From: Rhizobium sp.
GTDB lineage: Bacteria > Pseudomonadota > Alphaproteobacteria > Rhizobiales > Rhizobiaceae
Length of the DNA: 24,571 nucleotides
NCBI GenBank assembly: GCA_003501385.1
Contig: DNPN01000044.1
Coordinates: forward strand, 24,577 to 49,147
Reading direction: 5' to 3'
Made by a program: the position numbers and the translations under genes. Positions 7,113-15,159 of this stretch are shown one piece after another; within the stretch, counting starts at the first letter, position 1; each line of letters begins with the position of its first letter. The notes under the pieces are model-generated. The model made no database searches and had not been told where the DNA came from. It saw only the letters and a program-made list of their open reading frames with translations.

Positions 7113-7994
7113 TTACTTTTTGCGCGGAAAGCGCTTTGCGAAATCATCGGCGATTTCATTCATGGTGACAAATTTCACGCCCGGATGCTTGCTCATATGG
7201 GCAAACAAGCGCACCAGCATCATCAACACCTGCGGACGGCCTGCCACATCCGGGTGGATGGTGATGGGGAAGACGGCATAGTCCATTTCCCGATAGACCC
7301 AATCAAACTGATCGCGCCAGATCTGTTCAATATCGTGCGGATTGACGAAGCCATGGCTGTTGGGCGCCGCCTTGATGAACATCATCGGAGGCAGATCATC
7401 AAGATACCATGAGGCCGGAATTTCGATCAGGTCGGTTTCATGGCCGCGCTTCAGTGGCACCATCCAGTCCGATGGCTTTTTGGAATAGTCGATCTTGGTC
7501 CAGCTATCGCCGACGCGCACATAATAGGGCGTGAAGTCGTTGTGCATCAGGGAATGGTCGTATTTGATGCCACGTTCCAGCAGCAATTCGTTGGTAACAT
7601 TGGAAAATTCCCACCATGGAGCCACATAGCCCGTGGGGCGTTTGCCGGAAAGTTTGGTGACAAGCTCAATGCACTTGTCCAGCACTTCGGTTTCCTGCTC
7701 ACGGGTCATGGCAATCGGGTTTTCATGGGTATAGCCGTGAATGCCGATTTCGTGGCCTGCATCGGCAACAGCCTGCATTTGCTCGGGAAAAGTCTCGATG
7801 GAATGGCCGGGAATGAACCATGTGGTTTTGATGCCAAAGCGCTCAAACAGTTTCAACAGGCGCGGCGCGCCCACTTCGCCTGCAAACAGGCCACGGGAAA
7901 TATCATCTGGCGAATCCTCACCGCCGTAAGAGCCAAGCCAACCAGCCACAGCATCCACATCAATGCCGAAGCTGCAAAAAATTTCCTTTGCCAT
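7113..7994 (-). CDS. Polysaccharide-deacetylase-fold hydrolase, imidase/allantoinase-like
   Basis: A 293-residue NodB-homology (CE4) protein. The metal-site pattern is kept: the F-G-I-D-V-D segment with Asp12/Asp14, and H-G-Y-T-H with His86 and His90. It has no signal peptide, so a cell-wall substrate is unlikely. It resembles the cytoplasmic HpPgdA/PuuE-like branch, which includes peptidoglycan deacetylase-like proteins, metal-free allantoinase and, from memory, a bacterial imidase of similar length. AAGGAG precedes the ATG at 7994. Set among an importer, CobW and amidase genes, cleavage of a cyclic imide, ureide or similar C-N bond is the best guess. The intact Asp-His-His set argues for a metal-dependent enzyme rather than metal-free PuuE chemistry. 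Confidence 0.82.
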   Translation of the reverse strand: MAKEIFCSFGIDVDAVAGWLGSYGGEDSPDDISRGLFAGEVGAPRLLKLFERFGIKTTWFIPGHSIETFPEQMQAVADAGHEIGIHGYTHENPIAMTREQETEVLDKCIELVTKLSGKRPTGYVAPWWEFSNVTNELLLERGIKYDHSLMHNDFTPYYVRVGDSWTKIDYSKKPSDWMVPLKRGHETDLIEIPASWYLDDLPPMMFIKAAPNSHGFVNPHDIEQIWRDQFDWVYREMDYAVFPITIHPDVAGRPQVLMMLVRLFAHMSKHPGVKFVTMNEIADDFAKRFPRKK

Positions 7995-8023
7995 AGTGTT
8001 TCTCCTTTTTGAATTTCTTCGAG

Positions 8024-9133
8024 TTAATGGGCTGGAATAACGGTGGCATCCGCTGCCTTCCACGACAGCACCACCTTTGAGCCGGGGCGAAAATTCTGGC
8101 CCTGATATTTTTCGCTATGGGCTTCGAGCGAGATCACCCGCCCATCCTCAAGGCTTGCCGACATATGGGCGATGTGGCCGACAATTTCGCTTCGGGTGAT
8201 CATTGCATCAATGCCGTTGCCATCGTTGGAGGCGGCGACCTGTTCAAGACTGGTGCGCTCGGCATTGTGGGCCTCGATGGCTTCGGCGGGCACCACAAGG
8301 TTGACGTGACTGCCCAAAGAGGCCGCACCATTGGCCAGCCCACCCAAAAGGCCAACCTCGGTTTCAACGTGACGAAGATCAGCCTGTTCTGAGCGCACCT
8401 GCCCTTTGAAAATCGTGTTGCGGCCAATGAACTGTGCCACAAAAGGCGTGTTCGGCCGGGTGTAAAGCTCATAGGGCGGGCTGATCTGCTCAACCCGGCC
8501 CTTACTCATCACCACCACCCGATCCGACAGCGCCAAGGCCTCGGATTGGGCATGGGTCACAAAGATGAAGGTGACACCTAAAGTGCGTTGCAGCAGTTTC
8601 AACTCGTTCTGAATGGCTTTTCGCAGGTTGGCGTCCAGAGCGCCCAACGGCTCATCCAGCAAAAGAATATCCGGTTCAATCACCAGCCCGCGGGCCAAAG
8701 CCACCCGCTGGCGCTGGCCGCCGGAGAGCTTATCGGGCTTGCGCTCGGCAATATCCTCAATGCCCAATGTTGCCAGAATGCGCTCGACCTTTGTGTCACG
8801 CTCGCGTTTCGGCATGCCTTTGACATCCAGCCCGTAGCCGACATTGCGCCGCACACTCATGTGGGGAAACAGCGCGTAGTTTTGAAAAATCGTCGCGGTC
8901 GGACGTTGTTCGGGGGCGATGTCGTTCATCCGCTCGCCCTTGATCATCATATCGCCGGAAGAGATGCCCTCAAAGCCCGCAATCATCCGCAAGGTCGTGG
9001 TTTTTCCGCAGCCGGAGGGGCCGAGAAAGGCAATGAACTCGCCCTTTTTGACCGCAAGGCTGAATTCGCTTACAGCGGTGGTGCCGTTGTCATAAACCTT
9101 GCCGACATTGATCAGTTCGAGGTCATAAATCAT
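8024..9133 (-). CDS. ABC transporter ATP-binding protein 1 (PotA-like)
   Basis: A 369-residue ATPase of the polyamine/opine importer class. Walker A G-P-S-G-C-G-K-T is at 38-45, Q-loop Gln84, signature L-S-G-G-Q at 136-140, Walker B I-L-L-L-D-E at 156-161 and a normal H-loop histidine (V-T-H, His194). A TOBE-type C-terminal domain follows. The ATG at 9133 has GGAG upstream; the extra N-terminal residues of a longer frame would lie in the intergenic repeat. It powers import at the inner membrane, probably with the permeases at 12143-13883. The operon has a second ATPase that lacks the H-loop histidine, which makes this copy the likely catalytic one. Confidence 0.92.
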   Translation of the reverse strand: MIYDLELINVGKVYDNGTTAVSEFSLAVKKGEFIAFLGPSGCGKTTTLRMIAGFEGISSGDMMIKGERMNDIAPEQRPTATIFQNYALFPHMSVRRNVGYGLDVKGMPKRERDTKVERILATLGIEDIAERKPDKLSGGQRQRVALARGLVIEPDILLLDEPLGALDANLRKAIQNELKLLQRTLGVTFIFVTHAQSEALALSDRVVVMSKGRVEQISPPYELYTRPNTPFVAQFIGRNTIFKGQVRSEQADLRHVETEVGLLGGLANGAASLGSHVNLVVPAEAIEAHNAERTSLEQVAASNDGNGIDAMITRSEIVGHIAHMSASLEDGRVISLEAHSEKYQGQNFRPGSKVVLSWKAADATVIPAH

Positions 9134-9189
9134 CGATGCGCTCCGAGAGACTGGAAGTTTGTGACCGGAAGAGAAGCCTTCCGGCCACA

Positions 9190-9234
9190 CTACAGCGCCG
9201 TGCGCCATATATGGCGCACAAAGGTTCGCTGTAG
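9190..9234. repeat. Nested palindrome of an intergenic mosaic repeat
   Basis: CTACAGCG (9190-9197) and CGCTGTAG (9227-9234) flank a perfect 20-base palindrome at 9200-9219 centred on CCATATATGG. The layout matches a repeat common downstream of genes in Rhizobium and Agrobacterium (from memory). It lies just after the binding-protein gene in transcript order, where it would form a stable RNA hairpin. Confidence 0.75.
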
Positions 9235-9249
9235 CTCTTTATTTTTGTT

Positions 9250-9293
9250 GCATAATTTTATCTTTAAACCGATTCCGGTTTAAAGAATTATGC
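9250..9293. repeat. 44-base palindromic repeat, copy 2
   Basis: GCATAATT (9250-9257) and AATTATGC (9286-9293) form the ends, and CTTTAAACCG pairs with CGGTTTAAAG in the middle. It has the same length and layout as the copy at 2963-3006. Together with 9190-9234 it fills the gap between the binding-protein and ATPase 1 genes. Confidence 0.78.
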
Positions 9294-9305
9294 AACGGGA
9301 TCGGA

Positions 9306-10538
9306 TCAGGCGTTCAGGAATTCATCCCACTTCTGCACCAGATGGTCGTATTCATCAGGCCACTGGTGCCAATAGGCGACGTGCTTGGCGCGCTCTTCCA
9401 GCGAGCCACCATCACGCAAATCACCTTCCTTGATGCCGCGATCTTCCTTGCCGGTCCAAGGTTTGCCCTCGTACCAGAAGCCGTATTTCTCCGGTGCCAT
9501 GACATTTTTGATGTTGGTGGAGGGCGAGTAATAACCCTGTTCGGACACCGCAATGCCTGGCTCGCCCGACAGCCAATAATCGGCGTAGGCCGTAACGGCA
9601 TCCTTGTTGGGGGTTCCCGCAATCATGGCGGGGCCAATGGCCCAGGCGCGGTAGCCTTCCTTTGGCACTGCATATTTGCAGGCCTTGCCTTGGGCTTTCA
9701 CGGCCATCACGGCAGGTTGCCATGCATCGCACACCACCATCTCGCCAGAGGCCATCAGGTTCACCAATTCGCCGAAATCACCCCAGAGGGCGCGGAACTG
9801 TCCGTCCTTCTTCTTGGAAATCAGGAAGGCCGCCGCCTCATCAATTTCCTTGGCGCTGGGGTTGCCGGGGTTTTTGACATTGAGCAGACCCAGCGTGTTC
9901 ATGGCCATGATGGCTTGGCCAAAGGCAATCAGAGGGTCGGTATTGAGGCCGGACTTGCCCTTCCATTTCTTGTCGAAAATCGCCGTCCATGTGTTGGCTT
10001 CCTCGGCGGAAAGAACGTCGGGGTTATAGCCAATCGAGTCATAGTTATAGACGGCAGGCACCATGTTCAGCGTGGTCTGGGCTTCATCGGCCCAGATCTG
10101 ACCGACGATCTGGGTTTTGCGATCCCATTTATCCGATGGCTTGGTGAAAGTGTCGCGGATATTGGCCCAGTTTTTCATGGAAGCGGCTGGAATGGTCTCG
10201 ACATTGTTGGTCATGACAATAGACGGCAGGCGCTCGGCGATGATTTCCCAGCAATCATAATCCTTGGAGCCAGACAGGATTTTTGTCTGTGCATCTGGGA
10301 AGGTTGCTGCCGTGCCGGAGGTGGCACCGACGCCGGAGGCCTTTTTGAAATCGGCCAGAATGCGCTCTTGCACCGTCACCGACAGGCCGATGGTGCGCAA
10401 CTGCTCACTGGCCAGTTTGGAGGCTTGCGCATAGGCCTTGCCGGATGACAGAAAGGGCGAACCGGCCCCCATAGCCAGCGCGATTGCGCCGGTTGAGCGC
10501 TTCAGCAGCGAGCGACGATTAAGCTCTTTGAATGACAT
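9306..10538 (-). CDS. Tat-exported periplasmic solute-binding protein (PotD-like)
   Basis: A 410-residue binding protein. The N-terminus has N-R-R-S-L-L-K (twin arginine at 8-9), a hydrophobic stretch to about residue 30 and an A-Y-A cleavage site near residue 37, so export by the Tat route is likely. The mature part fits the polyamine/opine-type family, with E-G-Y-R-A-W and Q-G-Y-Y near the C-terminus. It would capture the substrate in the periplasm and deliver it to the permease pair encoded upstream. The ATG at 10538 is set by GGAGAAGAG; the longer frame adds residues with no support. It is paralogous to the signal-less protein at 4519-5730. A hairpin-rich repeat follows the gene, as is common after highly expressed binding-protein genes. 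Confidence 0.92.
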   Translation of the reverse strand: MSFKELNRRSLLKRSTGAIALAMGAGSPFLSSGKAYAQASKLASEQLRTIGLSVTVQERILADFKKASGVGATSGTAATFPDAQTKILSGSKDYDCWEIIAERLPSIVMTNNVETIPAASMKNWANIRDTFTKPSDKWDRKTQIVGQIWADEAQTTLNMVPAVYNYDSIGYNPDVLSAEEANTWTAIFDKKWKGKSGLNTDPLIAFGQAIMAMNTLGLLNVKNPGNPSAKEIDEAAAFLISKKKDGQFRALWGDFGELVNLMASGEMVVCDAWQPAVMAVKAQGKACKYAVPKEGYRAWAIGPAMIAGTPNKDAVTAYADYWLSGEPGIAVSEQGYYSPSTNIKNVMAPEKYGFWYEGKPWTGKEDRGIKEGDLRDGGSLEERAKHVAYWHQWPDEYDHLVQKWDEFLNA

Positions 10539-10581
10539 GTCTCTTCTCCAGTGTTGATAGGTTCCCGACATTTGTTTTGAT

Positions 10582-10599
10582 GCCCGGTTTTTGCCGGGC
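10582..10599. other. Small stem-loop between SDR and binding-protein genes
   Basis: GCCCGG (10582-10587) and CCGGGC (10594-10599) form a 6-pair stem. A T-rich run follows on the plus strand, where no gene would need terminating. On the minus transcript it lies in the leader of the binding-protein gene. Role unclear. Confidence 0.4.
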
Positions 10600-10612
10600 T
10601 TGTTTTTGTTTC

Positions 10613-11380
10613 TCAGTAACGCCCCACCAGCAGGCCGCCATCCACCACCAGCACCTGTCCGGTCATGTAGCGAGCCGCATCGGAGGCGAGAAAGGCGATG
10701 ACATCGGCAATGTCTTCCGGCGTGCCAAGCCGACCCATCGGGATAAATTCGGCGGCTTTTTCCGCCCCGATTGGGCCAAGCGAGTTTTCTTCAGACAGCA
10801 ATTGCGCCGTGCGGATATAGCCCGGTGCAAGCCCATTGACGCGCACGCCATCGCGGGCCAGCTCTACGGCAAGGCCGCGCACCAGCCCGACAACACCCGC
10901 CTTGGCTGCGGAATAATGCACATGCTCATCCCAGCCATAGGCCACGCCCATGATGGAGGAGAGAGCGATGATCGAGCCGCTTTTACGAGCGCGCATACCG
11001 GGTGCGACTGCGCGGGCGAGACGGAAAATTCCTTTAAGATCAATGTCAAAGGTCATGTCCCATTTCTCGTCCGTCAATTGCGCAAGCGGCGTGCGGTGGG
11101 CAATGCCAGCATTGGCAACCACCACATCTATGCGACCATGGCGGGCTTCAATATCTTGCACCAGCGTGTCTGTGGCGTGGGTGGAGCGGACATCGTAAGC
11201 GTGGAACTCGGCAGAGCCACCAGCGGCGCGAATAGCCTGCGCCACCGCCTCGCCTTCATTTCTGAGAATATCCGTGACCACCACATGATCACCAAGTGCG
11301 CCAAAGGCCATGGCTGTTGCAGCACCAATGCCGATGCCGGCTCCCGTGACGATCACCACCCGCTTTGCCTGATTGTCCAT
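10613..11380 (-). CDS. SDR-family oxidoreductase A
   Basis: A 255-residue classical short-chain dehydrogenase. The cofactor motif T-G-A-G-I-G-I-G is at 12-19, A-N-A-G near 89-92, catalytic Ser141/142, Tyr156 and Lys160 (Y-S-A-A-K), and a typical G-Q-V-L-V-V-D-G-G end. An acidic residue (T-D-I, Asp37) after the second strand favours NAD+ over NADP+. I use the ATG at 11380, with AAAGGG upstream; a GTG 21 bases further up would overlap the preceding SDR stop. It lies between transporter genes, so it probably acts on the imported compound or its product. It belongs to a different SDR subgroup from its neighbour, so the two may run successive steps. Substrate unknown. Confidence 0.87.
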   Translation of the reverse strand: MDNQAKRVVIVTGAGIGIGAATAMAFGALGDHVVVTDILRNEGEAVAQAIRAAGGSAEFHAYDVRSTHATDTLVQDIEARHGRIDVVVANAGIAHRTPLAQLTDEKWDMTFDIDLKGIFRLARAVAPGMRARKSGSIIALSSIMGVAYGWDEHVHYSAAKAGVVGLVRGLAVELARDGVRVNGLAPGYIRTAQLLSEENSLGPIGAEKAAEFIPMGRLGTPEDIADVIAFLASDAARYMTGQVLVVDGGLLVGRY

Positions 11381-11397
11381 GGTTTCACCCTTTCCTG

Positions 11398-12141
11398 TCA
11401 CAGCATCACATCGCCGGAGTTTGGCCCAAGCGTTTGGCCCACAAACAGCGCCGCCTCATCGGAGGCGAGAAACGACACGTTAGAGGCCACCTCTTCCGGC
11501 TCGCCAAAGCGGCCCAAGGGCAGTTCGGCTTTCTTGGCGCTGCGCCAATCTTCAGAAAGAGCCATCACCAGCGGCGTGTTGATCGGCCCGGGGGCAACGG
11601 CATTGACCCGCACGCCGCGTGCTGACACTTCCCGCGCCAGCGCCTTGGTCATGCCAATGATGGCGGCTTTCGCGCCGGAGTAATGGACAAGCTCCACCCC
11701 GCCGATCTGGCCGAGTTGGGAGGCGATGTTGATGATCACGCCTTTGGCGTTTTCCAGCATGGAAGGCAGGACTGCGCGGGTCATGAGGAAGTTGCCGCGC
11801 ACATGCACGGCAAACATCCGGTCAAAATCTGCAAGCGCCATGTTTTCCAAAAGGCTTTGGTGAACAATGCCTGCATTGTTGACCAAAAGCCCCACCGGGC
11901 CATGGGCGGAAACTGCGCTTGCGACAATGGCAGCAACATCGGTTTCACTGGAGACATCGCCCGCCGCAAAAGCTGCTTTGCCACCCGATTGTTTGATCTC
12001 CTCAGCCACCGCCTTGGCGCTGTCCAAGGAGAGGTCGTTTATCAGCACGGCATGGCCATCTTGTGCCAGCCGGAGAGCAATGGCGCGGCCAATGCCGGAG
12101 CCTGCGCCTGTGACAATGGCGGATGTGGGGGTGATCTTCAT
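11398..12141 (-). CDS. SDR-family oxidoreductase B
   Basis: A 247-residue classical short-chain dehydrogenase. T-G-A-G-S-G-I-G is at 11-18, N-N-A-G at 88-91, and the catalytic residues are Ser141, Tyr154 and Lys158 (Y-S-G-A-K). Asp36 after the second strand suggests NAD+. A strong GGAGGAGGT ribosome binding site lies inside the end of the upstream permease gene, and the stop of that gene is 1 base from this start, so the genes are translated together. The C-terminus (F-V-G-Q-T-L-G-P-N-S-G-D) resembles 3-oxoacyl-ACP reductase-like SDRs, but no fatty-acid genes are near. A catabolic alcohol or hydroxy-acid dehydrogenase for the transported substrate fits better. Confidence 0.87.
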   Translation of the reverse strand: MKITPTSAIVTGAGSGIGRAIALRLAQDGHAVLINDLSLDSAKAVAEEIKQSGGKAAFAAGDVSSETDVAAIVASAVSAHGPVGLLVNNAGIVHQSLLENMALADFDRMFAVHVRGNFLMTRAVLPSMLENAKGVIINIASQLGQIGGVELVHYSGAKAAIIGMTKALAREVSARGVRVNAVAPGPINTPLVMALSEDWRSAKKAELPLGRFGEPEEVASNVSFLASDEAALFVGQTLGPNSGDVML

Positions 12142-12142
12142 G

Positions 12143-12988
12143 TTACACCTCCTCCTGCACGACTATTCGTTTGGCGCGGCGCACGGACAGGCCCATCAGC
12201 ACGGCATAGGTGCCCAACAGCGCAAAGGAAAACAGGGTGGTCAGCACGCCAAAGGCAAAGACATTGGGGTGCACTTCCACTGAAAACGTGCCGTAAATCG
12301 CCAGCGGCAAGGTCAGATCCCGCCCGGAAGCAAACAGGGTGCGCGAGAACTCATCATAGGACAGGGTGAAGGCAAACAGCATGGCTGAAAGCACACCCGG
12401 AAAAATCAGCGGAAAGGTGATTTTGCGAAACGTTCGCGCAGGGCTGACACCCAAAGACCAGGCGGCTTCCTCCACACTGGGATCAAAGCGATTGAAGATT
12501 GCCAGCATCACCAGAAAGGCAAAGGGGAAGGTGTAGACCACATGCAGCACAAAGGCGGTGCTCCACCAATGGCGATCAATGCCAAAGCTGTTGGCCACCA
12601 GTGCCATGCCCAACCCCACCAGCACGCCCGGCACCATCATGCCCAGAACGATGAGGTAGAACACAAAGCCGGAGCCTTTGAACCGGCTGCGAAAGGCTTG
12701 TGCCGACATGACACCCAGCACGGTCGAGACAATCATCGTCAGCCCTGCCAGCACCACGGAGCGCACCAGTGCATCATTGATGGGCAGAGGAGCCACCCGC
12801 GATGGCGCGGTGAGGCCAAACAGATGCTTGTACCAATAGACTGACCATTCAATGATTGGGAATTGTGGCCCGCCATCTGGCCCCGCCTGAAACGACAGGA
12901 TCGCCAACACCACCAGAGGGCCGTAGAGAAACACCAGAAACAGGCCCGTATAAACGCCAAGGCCGAATTTGACACCGCCGGAGTTCAT
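12143..12988 (-). CDS. ABC transporter permease (PotC-like)
   Basis: A 281-residue inner-membrane permease with about six hydrophobic helices, the first at residues 8-32. The cytoplasmic coupling motif is E-E-A-A-W-S-L-G-V-S near 173-182. It belongs to the PotC/binding-protein-dependent type of polyamine and opine importers. The ATG at 12988 is preceded by GGGAG and begins 1 base after the stop of the partner permease. The longer frame would overlap that gene by about 50 bases and is not supported. It pairs with the permease at 12990-13883 and would be driven by one or both of the ATPases in this operon. Confidence 0.9.
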   Translation of the reverse strand: MNSGGVKFGLGVYTGLFLVFLYGPLVVLAILSFQAGPDGGPQFPIIEWSVYWYKHLFGLTAPSRVAPLPINDALVRSVVLAGLTMIVSTVLGVMSAQAFRSRFKGSGFVFYLIVLGMMVPGVLVGLGMALVANSFGIDRHWWSTAFVLHVVYTFPFAFLVMLAIFNRFDPSVEEAAWSLGVSPARTFRKITFPLIFPGVLSAMLFAFTLSYDEFSRTLFASGRDLTLPLAIYGTFSVEVHPNVFAFGVLTTLFSFALLGTYAVLMGLSVRRAKRIVVQEEV

Positions 12989-12989
12989 C

Positions 12990-13883
12990 TTAAAGCTCCC
13001 TTCTGAGATCAACGACGCGCAAGAGAGCCGCCACCACAAGGCCCATCAGCAGGGTGAGAACCACACCCGCTACCGCCGCAAACGCCCATTTCAACGAGCC
13101 AACCTGCGTGACAATGATATTGCCGAGCAGATTGACTTTGCGGCCTGAGAGCGCCGACGAGGTGGCAAATTCACCCAGCACCATCACCGAGACAAAGATC
13201 GAGCCAACCACAACACCGGGCATGGACATGGGCAGAATGATGGTGCGGAAAATCCGCCAGAAACTGGCCCCCAGATCCTGCGCCGCTTCAATAATGGCGG
13301 GATCAATCCGGCCCAGCATGAAGGCAATGGGGCCGACCATGAAGACGCAATAGATCTGCGTCATGCCAATAATCACCGACAATTCGGAAAACAGCAACAC
13401 CTCGATGGGATGGGTGATCATGCCCAGTTTCATCAAGATAATATTGATGGCCCCTTCCTTGCCCGACATGGGCCGCCATGCCAAAACGCGGATCAGAAAC
13501 GAGGTCCAGAACGGGATGACGCAGAGCACGAGAAGCACGGTTTGCAGTGTCTTGTTTTTCACAAACAGGCCCACGAAAAGCGCTGTCGGATAGCCAACCA
13601 CAAGGGTTGCCGCCAGCACAATCAGCCAGATACGCACCGTGGTCCACAGTGCGCCCATATAGGTGTCGCTGGAAAAGAAGGTGATCCAGCTTTGCAGGGT
13701 TAGCGTCGGTTCGATCTTGAAGGTGGTCTGGGTCCAGAACGACACATAGACCATCATGGCCATGGGCAGCACCAGAAACAGCAGCATCCAGAGGACGCCC
13801 GGAAGCACCAGAAGTATGGTTTTGGATGGTGCTTTCGGGGCCACGCTGGCAACGGCTGGCTCATCGGTGACGATCGTGTTCAT
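12990..13883 (-). CDS. ABC transporter permease (PotB-like)
   Basis: A 297-residue inner-membrane permease. A roughly 20-residue polar N-terminus precedes the first helix (about 23-47), other helices lie near 83-108, 113-136, 160-190, 222-245 and 268-292, and the coupling motif E-A-A-Q-D-L-G-A-S is at 199-207. It is the PotB-type half of the translocation pore. GGGGAG precedes the ATG at 13883. Its stop is 1 base from the start of the PotC-like gene. It comes second in the operon, after ATPase 2. Confidence 0.9.
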   Translation of the reverse strand: MNTIVTDEPAVASVAPKAPSKTILLVLPGVLWMLLFLVLPMAMMVYVSFWTQTTFKIEPTLTLQSWITFFSSDTYMGALWTTVRIWLIVLAATLVVGYPTALFVGLFVKNKTLQTVLLVLCVIPFWTSFLIRVLAWRPMSGKEGAINIILMKLGMITHPIEVLLFSELSVIIGMTQIYCVFMVGPIAFMLGRIDPAIIEAAQDLGASFWRIFRTIILPMSMPGVVVGSIFVSVMVLGEFATSSALSGRKVNLLGNIIVTQVGSLKWAFAAVAGVVLTLLMGLVVAALLRVVDLRREL

Positions 13884-13925
13884 TGGGCGCGGCTCCCCTG
13901 ATAAAGTGTGATGGGTGCAGCAGGA

Positions 13926-14999
13926 TCAGGCGTAAACAAGGGCGTCATCCTTCTTCCAGACCAACGCATAGCGGCTTTGCGGCTCCAGTGTCTGGCGGCT
14001 GCGGTGGCTGAGATGGGTTTCCACCTCAAACACCGCGCCGTCATCGAGCGCGAAAAACGAGTAGACCGCAGAGCCGGTGTATTCTTCCGCCAGAAAACGA
14101 CCCTCCACACGGACTTCATCGGGTTGGGCCTGTTCCGACATGGCGCGAACAGAAATGCGATCATGACGGATGGCATAAGCCGGCGAGGTGGCGGGCTGGC
14201 GCAAACCGCCCAGCGGCAAGCTGCCCACCCCGGTTATCAGTGCATCGGCCTCAATGCGGCCAGAAAACAGATTGTAGCAATTGAGAAAACGGGCCACGTC
14301 GGCAGAGATTGGGCGGCTGTAGACCACATCGGATGTGTCTTTTTGGGCAATGCGGCCACGATTCAGCACCAGAACCGTATCGCCCATCGCCAGCGCCTCG
14401 GTTTCGCTGCCGGTGACATGCAAAAAGGTGACACCACAGCGTTCGCGGATTTCGCGCAATTCATGGCGCATACGGTTGCGCAAATTGGCATCCAACGCGC
14501 CAAGCGGCTCATCCAGCAGCACCATTTTAGGCTCTGTCACCAGAGTGCGGGCCAGGGCCACACGCTGTTTTTGCCCGCCGGATATCTGCGTAACGGCACG
14601 GGTTTCAAGACCGGACAACCCGACGAGATCGATGATGCCCCGCACCCGATCGGATATCTCGCGGGTATCAGTCAGCGCATCAACCTCGCGATTGGCAAGG
14701 CCAAAGGCAATGTTTTCCTGCACGGTGAGATGAGGAAAAAGCGCAAAGTTCTGAAACACAAAGCCAATGCCACGCCGGTGCGGCGGCGTGGCATTGATTG
14801 GTTCGCCAGCAAAACGAATTGTGCCGCTCTCCAAACGCTCAAAACCCGCAATCACCCGCAGCAGGGTGGTTTTGCCGGAGCCGCTTGGCCCCAGAAGAGA
14901 AATATACTGGTTCTCGGGAAGCGACACGCTCAACCCATCCAGCGCCCGGGTATCGCCGTAGGTTTTCACAAGACCGATAAGCTCAAGCACTGATGTCAC
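13926..14999 (-). CDS. ABC transporter ATP-binding protein 2, H-loop histidine replaced
   Basis: A 357-residue PotA-like ATPase. Walker A G-P-S-G-S-G-K-T is at 37-44, Q-loop Gln83, signature I-S-G-G-Q at 139-143, Walker B V-L-L-D-E at 160-164, then a TOBE-type C-terminal region. The switch position that reads V-T-H in ATPase 1 reads V-T-G here (Gly197; codon GGC at 14418-14420 on the complement), so the catalytic histidine is missing. The start is a GTG at 14999 with AGGA about 9 bases upstream. It is the first gene of the long minus operon, 155-170 bases below a candidate promoter. It may form a mixed dimer with ATPase 1, or be a slow or regulatory subunit. Confidence 0.88.
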   Translation of the reverse strand: MTSVLELIGLVKTYGDTRALDGLSVSLPENQYISLLGPSGSGKTTLLRVIAGFERLESGTIRFAGEPINATPPHRRGIGFVFQNFALFPHLTVQENIAFGLANREVDALTDTREISDRVRGIIDLVGLSGLETRAVTQISGGQKQRVALARTLVTEPKMVLLDEPLGALDANLRNRMRHELREIRERCGVTFLHVTGSETEALAMGDTVLVLNRGRIAQKDTSDVVYSRPISADVARFLNCYNLFSGRIEADALITGVGSLPLGGLRQPATSPAYAIRHDRISVRAMSEQAQPDEVRVEGRFLAEEYTGSAVYSFFALDDGAVFEVETHLSHRSRQTLEPQSRYALVWKKDDALVYA

Positions 15000-15069
15000 A
15001 GCGAATCCTGCCAGTTGGTGCGCTCATTCTTCTGCGTCTACGTCAGCAACTGGGCATGACGCATCGCTG

Positions 15070-15090
15070 GCCTCATCACTCAGATGAGGC
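15070..15090. promoter_or_regulatory. Perfect stem-loop in the presumed operon leader
   Basis: GCCTCATC (15070-15077) and GATGAGGC (15083-15090) form a perfect 8-pair stem around a 5-base loop. It lies 70 bases above the ATPase 2 start. It could be a leader hairpin in the RNA or a protein-binding dyad in the DNA; there is no T tract on either side for a terminator. Confidence 0.4.
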
Positions 15091-15159
15091 GTGGCAGGGA
15101 GAATGAAGGGCACTTTTAAAATGTTCCGCCGCTCACGTTTCTCGTGTCGTGATGCACAC

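Noticed and set aside
7113..7994. Chitin or peptidoglycan deacetylase role
   Set aside because: No signal peptide or membrane anchor, and the operon is about uptake and C-N bond hydrolysis.
9200..9219. Perfect palindrome as a specific operator
   Set aside because: It is embedded in a known type of dispersed repeat inside an operon, so a regulator site is not needed to explain it.
10582..10599. Intrinsic terminator on the plus strand
   Set aside because: A T-rich run follows, but no plus-strand gene is upstream; kept only as a stem-loop.
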